A stretch of 64,000 bases of DNA from Pseudomonas sp. PDM14 (GTDB lineage: Bacteria > Pseudomonadota > Gammaproteobacteria > Pseudomonadales > Pseudomonadaceae), in contig NZ_JACVAQ010000001.1 of assembly GCF_014851905.1 (NCBI RefSeq), forward strand, positions 930,001 through 994,000. The letters run 5' to 3'. Under the pieces are notes generated by a model, which had not been told where the DNA came from, searched no databases, and saw nothing but the letters and a program-made list of their open reading frames with translations. How positions within the stretch are numbered: the first letter of the stretch is position 1; each line of letters starts with the position of its first letter. Position numbers and translations under genes: made by a program. Shown here piece after piece: positions 46,876 to 57,433 of the stretch.

Positions 46876-48060
46876 ATGCAAGACGCCGTCATCGTTTCAA
46901 CCGCCCGCACGCCGATCGCCAAAGCCTTCCGTGGTGCGTTCAACGACCTCAAATCGCCGTCGATGGCCGCTGTCGCCCTGCGCGCCGCTGTTGAGCGCGC
47001 CGGTATCGAGCCGGGCGAAATCGAAGACGTGATCATGGGCACCGCCATGCAGGGCGGCACGGCCTCGACCAACCTGGCGCGCCTGTCGCTGCTGGCCGCC
47101 GGCCTGCCGCTGTCGGTCAGCGGGCAGACCATCGACCGTCAGTGTGCCTCGGGCCTGATGGCCATCTCCATCGCCGCCAAGCAGATCATGGTCGACGGCA
47201 TGGGCGTTACCATCGGCGCCGGTCAGGAGCAGATCAGCCTGGTGCAGAACACCCACATGAAGTGGGCCGCTGCCGACTTCGACCCAGCCGTGGTGAAAAT
47301 GGCCGAAAGCGCCTACATGCCGATGCTGCAGACTGCCGAGATCGTCGCCAAGCGCTACAACATCAGCCGCGAAGCCCAGGACGCCTACTCCCTGGAATCG
47401 CAGAAGCGCACTGCCGCGGCCCAGGCTGCCGGCCTGTTCGCCAATGAAATCGTCCCGGTCACCGCCACCAAGAAGCTGGTCGACAAGGAAAGCGGCGCCG
47501 TCAGCTATCAAGAAGTCACCCTCAGCCTGGACGAAGGCAACCGCCCGCAAACCGTGCTGGAAGACCTGACCAAGCTCAAGCCGGTGATCGAAGGCGGCTG
47601 CATCACCGCCGGCAACGCCAGCCAGCTGTCCGACGGCGCCAGCGCCAGCGTGCTGATGAGTGGCGCCCTGGCTGCCCAGCGCGGCATCCAGCCACTGGGC
47701 CTGTACCGCGGTATCGCCGTGGCCGGTCTGGCCCCGGAAGAGATGGGCATCGGTCCGGTGTTCGCCGTGCCGAAACTGCTCAAGCAGCACGGCCTGACCG
47801 TCGACGACATCGGCTTGTGGGAGCTCAACGAAGCCTTTGCTTGCCAGGTGCTGTACAGCGCGCAGAAGCTTGGCATCGACCCGGCCAAGCTCAACGTCAA
47901 CGGCGGTGCCATCTCCATCGGCCATCCCTACGGCATGAGCGGCGCGCGCATGGTCGGCCACGCCCTGCTGGAAGGTAAGCGTCGCGGCGTGAAGTACGTG
48001 GTCATCACCATGTGCGTCGGCGGCGGCATGGGTGCGGCCGGGCTGTTCGAGGTGCTGTAA
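46876..48060 (+). CDS. Acetyl-CoA C-acyltransferase (thiolase)
   Basis: A 394-residue thiolase of degradative or biosynthetic type. The active-site Cys is in [11 protein letters not shown], the His in [18 protein letters not shown] and the second Cys in [13 protein letters not shown]. The start ATG at 46876 gives the family N-terminus [20 protein letters not shown]. It probably works with the 3-hydroxyacyl-CoA dehydrogenase and acyl-CoA dehydrogenase encoded 3–6 kb upstream. A strong terminator follows. Confidence 0.95.
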   Translation: MQDAVIVSTARTPIAKAFRGAFNDLKSPSMAAVALRAAVERAGIEPGEIEDVIMGTAMQGGTASTNLARLSLLAAGLPLSVSGQTIDRQCASGLMAISIAAKQIMVDGMGVTIGAGQEQISLVQNTHMKWAAADFDPAVVKMAESAYMPMLQTAEIVAKRYNISREAQDAYSLESQKRTAAAQAAGLFANEIVPVTATKKLVDKESGAVSYQEVTLSLDEGNRPQTVLEDLTKLKPVIEGGCITAGNASQLSDGASASVLMSGALAAQRGIQPLGLYRGIAVAGLAPEEMGIGPVFAVPKLLKQHGLTVDDIGLWELNEAFACQVLYSAQKLGIDPAKLNVNGGAISIGHPYGMSGARMVGHALLEGKRRGVKYVVITMCVGGGMGAAGLFEVL

Positions 48061-48081
48061 GCCTCGCACTGTTTGCTGAAT

Positions 48082-48111
48082 AAAAAACGGAGGCCTCGGC
48101 CTCCGTTTTTT
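48082..48111 (+). terminator. Rho-independent terminator after the thiolase gene
   Basis: A 14-bp stem, AAAAAACGGAGGCC / GGCCTCCGTTTTTT, with a 2-nt centre, 21 nt past the stop codon. Confidence 0.93.
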
Positions 48112-48142
48112 ATTGGCTGATCGCCTCAACGGCCCGTGCTTG

Positions 48143-48432
48143 ATCGTTCCCACGCTCCGCGTGGCAATGCAGCCCTCGACGCTCCGGCGTCAGAGCGCAG
48201 CTAGGTGCCGGCCCGCTACCTCGTGACGCAAAGCGTCACCAGACCGGCTACCACGCGTAGCGTGGGAGCCATCAGCCTGGAAAGCCCACGCCAGCAACCG
48301 ATCATTCCCACGCTCCGCGTGGCAATGCAGCCCTAGACGCTCCAGCGTCAGAGCGCAGCTAGGTGCCAGCCTGTTGCCTCGTGACGCAGAGCGTCACCAG
48401 ACCGGCTGCCACGCGGAGCGTGGGAACCATCG
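48143..48432. repeat. Two tandem copies of a 131-bp multi-hairpin element
   Basis: Copy 1 is 48143–48273 and copy 2 is 48301–48432, separated by 27 bp and nearly identical. Each holds in order TTCCCACGC-TCC-GCGTGG, GACGCTCCGGCGTC, AGAGCGCAGCTAGGTGCC, GTGACGCAAAGCGTCAC and CCACGCGTAGCGTGGGA. Outer ends of each copy are inverted repeats of each other. Part of this unit recurs at 54.4 kb and the outer palindrome at 10.1 kb. It occupies most of the 383-nt gap 48061–48443, which has no gene. Confidence 0.85.
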
Positions 48433-48443
48433 ATCAGGAGCCC

Positions 48444-49316
48444 TCAGTTCTCCAGCCAGAAGCGGCTGTCCGCAGCAGGCAGGTCTTCCGGCAGGTCGTT
48501 TTCCAGAATCAGCAGGCGCCGCTCGTTGAGCCGGCTGCGCAGCACCTGTTTGCCGAAGTGGCGAAACAGCAGGGCCTGGAAGCTGCCATCGGCCTGGATC
48601 AGGCGCAGGCCTTCCTCGAAACGCTCGCGCAGGGCCGGATTGTCGCGGCTGAAGGTGAAGTACACCGGCAACTGGTAGACCAGCGCCAGGTTCGGCTCGA
48701 CCATCAGGTTCGGGTACTGGCTGGCGCTCGCATCCAGCTCCGGCCAGGCCTCGTGTACGGCGCGGTGGTAGTAATCGAAGCGGTGGCTGCCTAGCATCGC
48801 CAGGAGGTTTTCCGGGCGTGAGGTGCCGACCACCGGCAGGCCGTTGAGGGCGAAGCGCGAGAAGTCGCTCCACTGGCTGACGAAGCCGCCGCGGAACTGG
48901 CGCAGGTCCTCCAGGGAGCGCACCTGGGCGAAGCGCGCAGCGTCATCGCGGCGGATCAGCAACAGGCGGTAGCCGAGCATGCCGGCGTGAATGTCGAAGC
49001 GCAGCATGTCGAAATGTTCGAGGCGCTCGGCACTCGGCGGCACGTAGGCCAGGTCCACTTCGCCATCGCGCAGTTGCAGCAGGCAACGCTCCTGCGGCGG
49101 GTCCTCAGCCTGCGCCGGGCCGATGCTCAGGTCGCCATGGCTGGCCGCCGTGCGCGCCAGAATCAGGTTGGCCAGTTCGATGCGGTAGGCATAACGCCCG
49201 GCCTCGTGCTGGCATACGCGCAACTCACCCGGCACAGGCTCCTGGGCGTGCGCAGCACTGCCCAGCACCAGCAGTGCGAACGCCCAGCAACAGGGTTGGA
49301 GGAAGGCGCGGGGCAT
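48444..49316 (-). CDS. Periplasmic amino-acid-type solute-binding protein
   Basis: A 290-residue protein with a signal peptide (CCWAFALLVLGSAAHAQ) and a family-3 solute-binding fold: GELRVCQHEAGRYAYRIELA, LQLRDGEVDLAYVPPSAERL, and a C-terminal ERFEEGLRLIQADGSFQALL typical of these proteins. No permease or ATPase gene is adjacent, so it may feed another transporter or serve as a sensor. Its start is 3 nt after the hemH stop, placing it in the TIGR01777–hemH operon. Confidence 0.82.
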   Translation of the reverse strand: MPRAFLQPCCWAFALLVLGSAAHAQEPVPGELRVCQHEAGRYAYRIELANLILARTAASHGDLSIGPAQAEDPPQERCLLQLRDGEVDLAYVPPSAERLEHFDMLRFDIHAGMLGYRLLLIRRDDAARFAQVRSLEDLRQFRGGFVSQWSDFSRFALNGLPVVGTSRPENLLAMLGSHRFDYYHRAVHEAWPELDASASQYPNLMVEPNLALVYQLPVYFTFSRDNPALRERFEEGLRLIQADGSFQALLFRHFGKQVLRSRLNERRLLILENDLPEDLPAADSRFWLEN

Positions 49317-49319
49317 GGG

Positions 49320-50342
49320 TTAGCGGGCCAGCGGCGCCCTCTCACACAGGCTGGCGAGCGCCTGCACCCATTGCGGGTGATCGTTGACGCACGGCACCAG
49401 CACCAGCTCTTCGCCGCCAGCTTCCTGGAACTGCTCCTGGCCACGAATGCCGATTTCCTCCAGGGTCTCGATGCAGTCGGCGACGAACGCCGGGCACATC
49501 ACCAGCAGCTTCTTCACCCCAGCCTTGCCCAGCTCATCAAGGCGCGCTTCGGTATAGGGCTCGATCCACTTGTTGCGGCCCAGGCGCGACTGGAACGACA
49601 CCGACCATTGCCCCGGCTGCAGGCCAGCACGGGCGGCAAACGCCTCGGCGGTGCGCAAGCACTGGCTGCGGTAGCACAGGGCCAGAGTCTCGGCGCTGAC
49701 GCCTGCGCTGGTGGCGCTGGTCAGGCTGTGCTTCGGGTCTTTGACCAGCTTGCGGATGTGGCTTTCCGGCAGGCCGTGGAAGCTCAGCAGCAGGTGATCG
49801 AAGCCTTGCGCCAGGTGCGGCTGGGCGCTGGCGACCAGTGCGTCGAGGTACTCGGGCTGATCGAAGAACGGTGCCAGGATTTCCAGCTCTAGCTTGAGGT
49901 TGTGCGCGCGCAGAACCCGACGGGTTTCTTCGATCACCGTGGTGGTGGTGCTGTCGGCGAACTGCGGGTACAGCGGCGCCAGGGTCACGCGCTTGACTCC
50001 CTGCGCGGCCAGGCGCAGCAGCGCCTTCTCGATGGACAGCTCGCCATAGCGCATCGCCAGGTCGACCGGGCCGTGCGGCCAGTGCGGCTGCATGGCCTGC
50101 TGCAGGCGACGGCTGAGCACCACCAGCGGCGAGCCCTCCGGCCACCAGATCGAGGCGTAGGCATGCGCCGATTGCGCGGGGCGACTGATCAGGATCAGCG
50201 AGACCAGCAGGCGCCGCACCGGCCATGGCAGATCGATGACGTACGGGTCCATGAGGAACTGGTTGAGGTAGCGACGCACGTCCGCCACGGAGGTGGAATC
50301 CGGGGAACCGAGGTTGACCAACAGCAGGGCATGATCTGTCAT
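49320..50342 (-). CDS. hemH: Ferrochelatase
   Basis: A 340-residue enzyme inserting Fe2+ into protoporphyrin IX, the last step of heme synthesis. The N-terminus [20 protein letters not shown] is classic. The catalytic His lies in [17 protein letters not shown]; the conserved Glu is in [16 protein letters not shown]. It overlaps the TIGR01777 gene by 4 nt (ATGA). The order with an SDR gene upstream matches P. aeruginosa from memory. Confidence 0.97.
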   Translation of the reverse strand: MTDHALLLVNLGSPDSTSVADVRRYLNQFLMDPYVIDLPWPVRRLLVSLILISRPAQSAHAYASIWWPEGSPLVVLSRRLQQAMQPHWPHGPVDLAMRYGELSIEKALLRLAAQGVKRVTLAPLYPQFADSTTTTVIEETRRVLRAHNLKLELEILAPFFDQPEYLDALVASAQPHLAQGFDHLLLSFHGLPESHIRKLVKDPKHSLTSATSAGVSAETLALCYRSQCLRTAEAFAARAGLQPGQWSVSFQSRLGRNKWIEPYTEARLDELGKAGVKKLLVMCPAFVADCIETLEEIGIRGQEQFQEAGGEELVLVPCVNDHPQWVQALASLCERAPLAR

Positions 50343-51244
50343 GCAGCATCCTTGAAAAGGTCGGCCAGGGCCGAGTCGATATCGGGAAAACGAAAAGTGA
50401 ATCCAGCGGCCAGCGCCTGCTCGGGCAAGGCTTTCTGCCCGCCAAGTAGCAGACCGGACAACTCGCCCAGACCGACCCGCAGCAGCGGAGCCGGCAGCGG
50501 CAGCAGTGCCGGGCGGTGCAGCGCGCGGCCCAGCGATTGTGCGAACGCCTTGTTACGGAGCGGTTGCGGTGCGCAGGCATTATAGGGACCGCGTGCCGAT
50601 TCCTGCTGCAAGAGAAAGTCGATCAGGGCGATTTCATCCTGCAGGTGAATCCACGACATCCACTGCCGCCCGTTACCAATCGGCCCGCCGAGGCCGAGCC
50701 GGAACGGCAGCAGCAACCGCTTGAGAAAACCGCCATCGGCCGCCAGAACCAGCCCGGTGCGCAGCAGCACCACGCGAATGCCCAATGCTTCGGCAGCCTG
50801 TGCGGTTTCTTCCCAGGCGCCACACAGTTGCGCGGCGAAATCCTCGATCACCGGCGGGCTGTCTTCAGGCAGTTCGCGCTCGCCGGCGTCGCCGTACCAG
50901 CCTACCGCGGAACCGGAAATCAGTACCTGCGGCTTTTGCGCACGGCTGCCAAGCCAGGCCAGCAGCTGTTCGGTCAGGCCGATGCGACTGGCCCACAGCA
51001 GTGCCTTGCGCTTGTGCGTCCACGGGCGGTCGGCGATGGGCGCACCGGCCAGGTTGACCACCGCGTCCAGCGGGCCGTCACCGTACTCGGCGAATGTTCC
51101 GATGCCACGCACCTCGGCACCACAGCGCTCGGCGACTCGCTGGGGCGTACGACTGAGCACCGTGAGTCGATGCCCCTGCGCCAACCAGTGGCGGCACAAG
51201 GGGCGGCCGATCAAACCCGTACCGCCGGTCAGCAAGATGTGCAT
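50339..51244 (-). CDS. TIGR01777-family epimerase (YfcH-like SDR protein)
   Basis: A 301-residue NAD(P)-binding extended-SDR protein. It begins [20 protein letters not shown], has [20 protein letters not shown], the Ser/Tyr region [20 protein letters not shown], and a C-terminal DUF1731-like part ([20 protein letters not shown]). The ATG at 51244 has AGGAGAGG upstream. Its reaction is not established. First gene of the hemH operon. Confidence 0.9.
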   Translation of the reverse strand: MHILLTGGTGLIGRPLCRHWLAQGHRLTVLSRTPQRVAERCGAEVRGIGTFAEYGDGPLDAVVNLAGAPIADRPWTHKRKALLWASRIGLTEQLLAWLGSRAQKPQVLISGSAVGWYGDAGERELPEDSPPVIEDFAAQLCGAWEETAQAAEALGIRVVLLRTGLVLAADGGFLKRLLLPFRLGLGGPIGNGRQWMSWIHLQDEIALIDFLLQQESARGPYNACAPQPLRNKAFAQSLGRALHRPALLPLPAPLLRVGLGELSGLLLGGQKALPEQALAAGFTFRFPDIDSALADLFKDAA

Positions 51245-51423
51245 GATCCTCTCCTCTCGTGGCATCGACCGCCCGTCTCACCCTAGTCTGAATCATGCAC
51301 GGGCAACGTGCCGTGTTTCGCCCCCCGGCACGTCACAGTCTCGACAGGAAGAGTCGCCGCGTCGTTAAAATCGCTACAACCAACGGCCGCGATACTCTGT
51401 CCAAACGGTTAGTGAGTCGGTAA

Positions 51424-52687
<1,264 letters not shown>

Positions 52688-52775
52688 GTCAAATCTCCCG
52701 GGCAAACGGCGGACAAGGCTCGGGCCGCACCATCTTGTGGGACAATGTCCGCCCCCGCTCGCCGAATCGTCTGTC

Positions 52776-53765
52776 ATGCGCCAGAAACCGCCCCGCCCCG
52801 CCCCTCGCCCTGCCGATGCCGGCAAAGCGCTGCTGCACCCGCGCAACCGCCACCAGGGTCGCTATGACTTCCCCGCGCTGATCAAGGCCAGCCCGGAGCT
52901 GGGCGAGTTCGTCATCCTCAACCCGTATGGCAAGGAAAGCATCGACTTCGCCAACCCGGTGGCGGTCAAGGTGTTCAACCGCGCGCTGCTGCGCCAGCTC
53001 TACGGCATCCAGCACTGGGACATTCCCGAGGGCTACCTGTGCCCGCCGATCCCCGGTCGCGCCGACTACCTGCATGGCCTGGCCGACCTGCTGGCCGAGG
53101 ACAACGGCGGCGAGATCCCCCGCGGCAAACCGGTACGCGTGCTCGACGTCGGCACCGGCGCCAACTGCATCTACCCGCTGATCGGCCACAGCGACTACGG
53201 CTGGCGCTTCCTCGGCTCGGACATCGACCCGGTCGCACTGGCCTCAGCACGGGTCATCGTGCAGTCCAATCCGGGCCTCGCCGGTGCCATCGAACTGCGC
53301 CAGCAGACCGCGCCGCAGCACATCTTCAGCGGCCTGCTGCAACCCGACGAGCGCTTCGACCTGACCCTGTGCAACCCGCCGTTCCATGCCTCGCTGGACG
53401 AAGCCACGCGCGGCAGCCAGCGCAAGTGGAAGAACCTCGGCAAGCTCGACCCGGCGCGCAAGCTGCCAGTGCTCAACTTCGGCGGCCAGGGTGCGGAGCT
53501 GTGGTGCGTCGGCGGCGAGGCCGGTTTCCTGCAGAAGATGGCCGAGGAAAGCGCCGCGGCAAAGTACCAGGTGTTGTGGTTCAGCAGCCTGGTGTCCAAG
53601 GCGAGCAACCTGCCGCTGGTGCAGACGGCGCTGCGCAAGGCCGGCGCCACATCCGTACGCACCGTGGAAATGGCCCAGGGCAACAAGCAGAGCCGCTTCG
53701 TCGCCTGGACCTTCCACAGCGCCGAGCAACGCGCCGCCTGGCTGCAATCGCGCAACGCGAGCTGA
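52776..53765 (+). CDS. rlmF: 23S rRNA (adenine1618-N6)-methyltransferase
   Basis: A 329-residue S-adenosylmethionine methyltransferase acting on 23S rRNA A1618. Family blocks are [40 protein letters not shown] (SAM motif I), [12 protein letters not shown] (catalytic NPPF) and the KWKNLGK region. The ATG at 52776 gives the normal length. It is followed by the IMPACT-family gene after 1 nt. Confidence 0.95.
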   Translation: MRQKPPRPAPRPADAGKALLHPRNRHQGRYDFPALIKASPELGEFVILNPYGKESIDFANPVAVKVFNRALLRQLYGIQHWDIPEGYLCPPIPGRADYLHGLADLLAEDNGGEIPRGKPVRVLDVGTGANCIYPLIGHSDYGWRFLGSDIDPVALASARVIVQSNPGLAGAIELRQQTAPQHIFSGLLQPDERFDLTLCNPPFHASLDEATRGSQRKWKNLGKLDPARKLPVLNFGGQGAELWCVGGEAGFLQKMAEESAAAKYQVLWFSSLVSKASNLPLVQTALRKAGATSVRTVEMAQGNKQSRFVAWTFHSAEQRAAWLQSRNAS

Positions 53766-53766
53766 C

Positions 53767-54354
53767 ATGCCGTTCACCCTGCGCGCACCCAGCGAGCACC
53801 GCGAGGAAATCCGCAAGAGCCGCTTCCTCGCCCTCGCCGCGCCCATCGCCAGCGCCGAGCAGGCCCAGTCCTTCATCGAGGCGCACAGCGACCGCAGTGC
53901 CTCGCATAACTGCTGGGCCTGGAAGTGCGGCAACCAGTACCGTTTCAACGACGACGGCGAACCCGGCGGCACCGCTGGCCGGCCGATGCTGGCGGCCATC
54001 GAAGGGCAGGATTGCGACCAGGTGGCGGTGCTGGTGATCCGCTGGTACGGCGGCATCCCGCTCGGCACCGGCGGCCTGGCCCGCGCCTATGGCGGCAGCG
54101 CGGCAAAGTGCCTGCAGGCGGGCGAGCGAGTCGCCCTGGTGCAAAGGATGCAGGCGCGTTGCCATGTGCCATTCGCCGACCTGGCGCGGGTCAAGGCCCG
54201 GCTGGACGACTGGCAGGCATTGCTCGAAGAAGAGACGTTCGACGCCAACGGCGCCCTGCTGCGCCTGGCGTTGCCGGCGGATCAGCTGGAAACCGCCACC
54301 CACCAACTGGCCGACTTGGGGCGCGGGCGGATTCGCCTGCAGCGGTTGGTCTGA
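53767..54354 (+). CDS. yigZ: IMPACT/YigZ-family protein
   Basis: A 195-residue protein of the IMPACT family: FTLRAPSEHREEIRKSRFLA, SHNCWAWKCGNQYRFNDDGE, GTAGRPMLAAIEG and VRWYGG-type block VLVIRWYGGIPLGTGGLARA. It starts one base after the rlmF stop. The family is thought to bind RNA or influence translation, but bacterial function is not settled. Confidence 0.93.
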   Translation: MPFTLRAPSEHREEIRKSRFLALAAPIASAEQAQSFIEAHSDRSASHNCWAWKCGNQYRFNDDGEPGGTAGRPMLAAIEGQDCDQVAVLVIRWYGGIPLGTGGLARAYGGSAAKCLQAGERVALVQRMQARCHVPFADLARVKARLDDWQALLEEETFDANGALLRLALPADQLETATHQLADLGRGRIRLQRLV

Positions 54355-54396
54355 GGCGTGGCTAGTTGATCTCCCACACCCCACACGCCGACTGAT

Positions 54397-54443
54397 CGTA
54401 CCCACGCTCTGCGTGGGCATGCCGCCTTTGACGCTCCAGCGTC
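54397..54443. repeat. Partial copy of the multi-hairpin repeat
   Basis: CCCACGCTCTGCGTGGG at 54401–54417 followed by GACGCTCCAGCGTC at 54430–54443 reproduces the first two hairpins of the 48.1-kb element in the same order and spacing. The remainder of the gap to 54498 contains AACGCGGTGTTGTGGTACC and no gene. Confidence 0.75.
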
Positions 54444-54498
54444 CACTTACTTCGCGGCCCACAACGCGGTGTTGTGGTACCTCACCGGTGGGCAGCCG

Positions 54499-54918
54499 TC
54501 ACATCGCGTAGTCCTGCACCACCATGTGTGTCTTTACCCGCTGCATGCCGGGGAAGCGTTCGATCTCGTCACGGATTTCGGCGAGGCGTGCCATGCTCGC
54601 TGCCTCGACGAACACCAGCATGTCGGTTTCCCCACTGATGCCGCAGCACTGGCGGATCTCCGGAAAGGCGCGCATGCGCGCGGCGAACTCCGCGCAGCGG
54701 CTGTCCTTGTAGAACAGCTCGAGGAAGGCCTTGATCGCCCCTGCCTCGGGATCGACCACGCGGGCGTGATAACCCTGGATCACGCCGCCCTGTTCGAGCT
54801 GGCGAATCCGCTCACTGACGGCCGAGCGCGACAGACTCACCTCGCGGGCGATCTGGCTGACAGGGGTGCGCGCATCGGCACGCAGAAGGGCAATGATCTG
54901 GCGGTCGAACTTGTCCAC
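54499..54918 (-). CDS. Lrp/AsnC-family transcriptional regulator
   Basis: A 139-residue regulator. The helix-turn-helix is DRQIIALLRADARTPVSQIA and REVSLSRSAVSERIRQLEQ; the C-terminal RAM domain contains GISGETDMLVFVEAASM and FPGMQRVKTHMVVQDYAM. It is divergent from a YjeH-like amino-acid exporter (133-nt spacer), so it probably senses an amino acid and controls that exporter. Confidence 0.93.
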   Translation of the reverse strand: MDKFDRQIIALLRADARTPVSQIAREVSLSRSAVSERIRQLEQGGVIQGYHARVVDPEAGAIKAFLELFYKDSRCAEFAARMRAFPEIRQCCGISGETDMLVFVEAASMARLAEIRDEIERFPGMQRVKTHMVVQDYAM

Positions 54919-55051
54919 GGCGAATCTCGAGCTGGCAGTTTCACGGTCGATTCCGTCATTTCGGCGGCCAATGGCGACGCCCTGACAGCGGCTTTATCGC
55001 AGGCCACTGCCTAACATGGCGGATCGAAAAAAGAAGCCGCGAGCATACATC

Positions 55052-56317
55052 ATGAGTCGTCTGAACAAGGAGCTGGGGCTGCTGCAGGGAGCCGGCGTGC
55101 TCAGCACCTCGCTACTCGGAACCGGCATCTTCGTCGTCCCCGCGCTGGCCGCCACCGCTGCTGGTATAGCCTCGCTGTGGGCCTGGCTGCTGCTCATCGC
55201 CCTGGTGCTACCAATCGCCTTCACCTTCGCCCAGCTCGGCCGCCACTACCCTCACGCGGGCGGCGCACCGCATCTGATCGGCCGGGCATTCGGCCTGCGC
55301 ATGGAACGCCTGAGCGCCTTCCTGTTTCTCGCCGTGCTGCCTGCCGGCCTGCCCGCCGCACTGAACATTGCCACCGGTTTCTGGCAAGCGTTGCTGCCCT
55401 TGAACACCGGCGAAGTGCTGGCCATCCAGCTAGCTACGCTGGTGGCAATGCTGCTGCTCGGCCAGCGCCCGGCAAAAGTCTCGGGAACGATCCAGGGCGC
55501 CATCGCCCTGGCGATCATCGGCACCGTCGGCCTGATCTGGTGGCTCGGCGACCTACCTCGCGCCAGCGTGCCGCTACTGCCACCACTGGCTGGCAACTGG
55601 CACCTGCTCCCTGGCGCGCTGGGCGTGATGTTCTGGTGCTTCGTCGGCATCGAGGCATTCACTCACCTGGGTGAAGAGTTCAAGCGGCCACGGCGCGATT
55701 TTCCGCTTGCCCTGTTGCTCGGCGTGCTGCTCGCCGGGCTGGTCTACTGGGCCTGCTCGGTGGCCGTACTGAGTTTCGCGGTGTACGGCGACGTGCACCG
55801 CGATGCCAGCTCGCTGCCGCGCATGCTCGACCTGTTGCTGGGTGAGAAGGCGCGCTGGCTGGCGGCGCTGATCGGTTACCTGGCCTGCTTCGCCTCGATG
55901 AACGTCTACGTACAGGGCTTCGCGCGCCTGATCTGGAGTTTGGCAGACGAGGGCAAACTGCCGGCGCAGCTGGCCACTCTAAATCGCCACGGCGTACCCG
56001 GCACCGCGCTGCTGATGGTGGTGCTGGGCTGCGCGTTGTGCACCTGCCTGGCCGGAGTACTGCAGCTGTCAGTGGACGCGCTGATCCGCTACGCCAACGG
56101 CAACTTCGTACTGATCTACCTGCTCAGCATGGCCGCCGGCTGGGTCCTGCTGCGCGGCGTGTGGCGTCTGCTCGCCGGCCTCAGCGCCCTTCTCTGCGGC
56201 GCCATGCTGGTGATGCTTGGCAGCGAAGCGCTGTACGCCCTGACCCTGCTCGCAGGCCTCGCACTGATGGGCTACTGGCGCGAGCGCCGCCCTCGCCCGA
56301 TCGCCGATCAGGGCTGA
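55052..56317 (+). CDS. yjeH: YjeH-like amino acid exporter (APC family)
   Basis: A 421-residue, about 12-helix inner-membrane carrier. The opening ELGLLQGAGVLSTSLLGTGI FVV-type segment (with GTGIF) and FWCFVGIEAFTHLGEEFKRP mark the amino acid/polyamine/organocation family. In length and N-terminus it resembles E. coli YjeH, an exporter of L-methionine and branched-chain amino acids. The Met at 55052 is chosen over 55016. The divergent Lrp-type gene strengthens the exporter call. Exact substrates unproven. Confidence 0.82.
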   Translation: MSRLNKELGLLQGAGVLSTSLLGTGIFVVPALAATAAGIASLWAWLLLIALVLPIAFTFAQLGRHYPHAGGAPHLIGRAFGLRMERLSAFLFLAVLPAGLPAALNIATGFWQALLPLNTGEVLAIQLATLVAMLLLGQRPAKVSGTIQGAIALAIIGTVGLIWWLGDLPRASVPLLPPLAGNWHLLPGALGVMFWCFVGIEAFTHLGEEFKRPRRDFPLALLLGVLLAGLVYWACSVAVLSFAVYGDVHRDASSLPRMLDLLLGEKARWLAALIGYLACFASMNVYVQGFARLIWSLADEGKLPAQLATLNRHGVPGTALLMVVLGCALCTCLAGVLQLSVDALIRYANGNFVLIYLLSMAAGWVLLRGVWRLLAGLSALLCGAMLVMLGSEALYALTLLAGLALMGYWRERRPRPIADQG

Positions 56318-57165
56318 AGCGTCTTGATGCTCAAGCGCCCGTGGATGACCAGTGCGCGGCGCTTCTTGCGGCTGATGGTCTGGTGCTTGTACAGCGAATA
56401 CGCCGCCTGGAAACGTTGCGCGTCGATGTCCGATTGCGCCGCGAGCGCTTCAGCCACCAGTTGGTCGTAACGCGCTTCATCGATGAATTGTTTGATGAAA
56501 CGGAAATAAAAGAAGCCGAACTGGAAGCCCAGCGCTTCGGGGCCGTACGCCGTGTCGCCGATGAAGCAGTTTTCCAGATCGACCACACGCAGGTCATGGG
56601 GCTGCGCGGGGTCGAGCATGATGTTCGCCGCCCACAGGTCGAGGTGGTGGATGCCCATCCCGTGCAACTGCAGCAGCAAGCCGAAGGCATCTTTGAGGAA
56701 CGACTCGACGCAGGTTCCAGGCTGCTCCAGCCAATGCAGGCCGTTGACGTGATCGTCGAGCATCTCGCTGACCAGAAACAGCTCGCGGACCAGGCGCCGA
56801 CCACGCCGACGATAGCCAAAGCCCCTGACGCCCGCGACCGGTGCGCCCAGCTGGGCCGCCTTCAAGGTGTTGATCAACTCGGCCACCGGCCAGTCGTAAC
56901 CGACGTCGCGGCGCTGCATGCCCAGGGTCACGCGCAGGCGACACGGCAGGCTGTCGATTTCCACGGTCTTGACGAACAGACGCGAGCGCGGGCCGGCCAG
57001 GCAACCCGCCACACTGCGGCGCATGGGCCGCGTTCCACGCTCGCCGATCAGCGCGGCGATTGGCGGGAGAATGTCCGCCGCGGCCTGGTTATCCAGGTGC
57101 AGCGTCAGCTCGCCCTGACGCACGGTATGGGGAAATCTGGACCGGTAGGGTTTGAGGTAGCGCAT
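56308..57165 (-). CDS. Kinase-like protein (LPS-kinase / protein-kinase-like fold)
   Basis: A 285-residue protein with a kinase-like fold: RELFLVSEMLDDHVNGLHWL (hinge), the catalytic-loop motif HHLDLWAANIML (HxDxxxxN) and VVDLENCFI in place of DFG. A basic N-terminus and TLGMQRRDVGYDWP fit the Kdo/WaaP-type LPS kinase and InaA-like group. The start at 57165 follows GGAG. Its end overlaps the end of yjeH by 10 nt, tail to tail. Substrate unknown; heptose or Kdo phosphorylation in LPS core is one possibility. Confidence 0.75.
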   Translation of the reverse strand: MRYLKPYRSRFPHTVRQGELTLHLDNQAAADILPPIAALIGERGTRPMRRSVAGCLAGPRSRLFVKTVEIDSLPCRLRVTLGMQRRDVGYDWPVAELINTLKAAQLGAPVAGVRGFGYRRRGRRLVRELFLVSEMLDDHVNGLHWLEQPGTCVESFLKDAFGLLLQLHGMGIHHLDLWAANIMLDPAQPHDLRVVDLENCFIGDTAYGPEALGFQFGFFYFRFIKQFIDEARYDQLVAEALAAQSDIDAQRFQAAYSLYKHQTISRKKRRALVIHGRLSIKTLQP

Positions 57166-57433
57166 CCGTCTGCTCCATGAAGGTGCGCGAAGATAACCAG
57201 TAGTCAGGCACTCAACCAAGCCCTATTTCACATATTTTTCACTTTTCCGATGTGTGCGCGTTAGCGGCAGAAAACCGCAACACGGATGCCTTTAATCGAT
57301 CAATCACGCCAAAGTATTGATTTAGAGCAGGTCAAAATTAAACCTTGGTAGTCATCCACCCTTCGGCTATCGCCATGGCTACGGCCGTGCAAGCGCAGCT
57401 ATCCTGTGCTGCAGGCACCGACAAGGACTCCCC

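Noticed and set aside
48143..48432. Tandem 131-bp copies considered as a tRNA or small-RNA pair
   Set aside because: There is no tRNA cloverleaf or conserved T-loop, and the order of hairpins recurs at other intergenic sites, so a repeat is the simpler reading. A transcribed RNA cannot be excluded.
57300..57340. Possible Anr/Fnr box near TTGATTTAGAGCAGGTCAA
   Set aside because: The spacing between TTGAT and the second half-site is wrong for TTGAT-N4-ATCAA.
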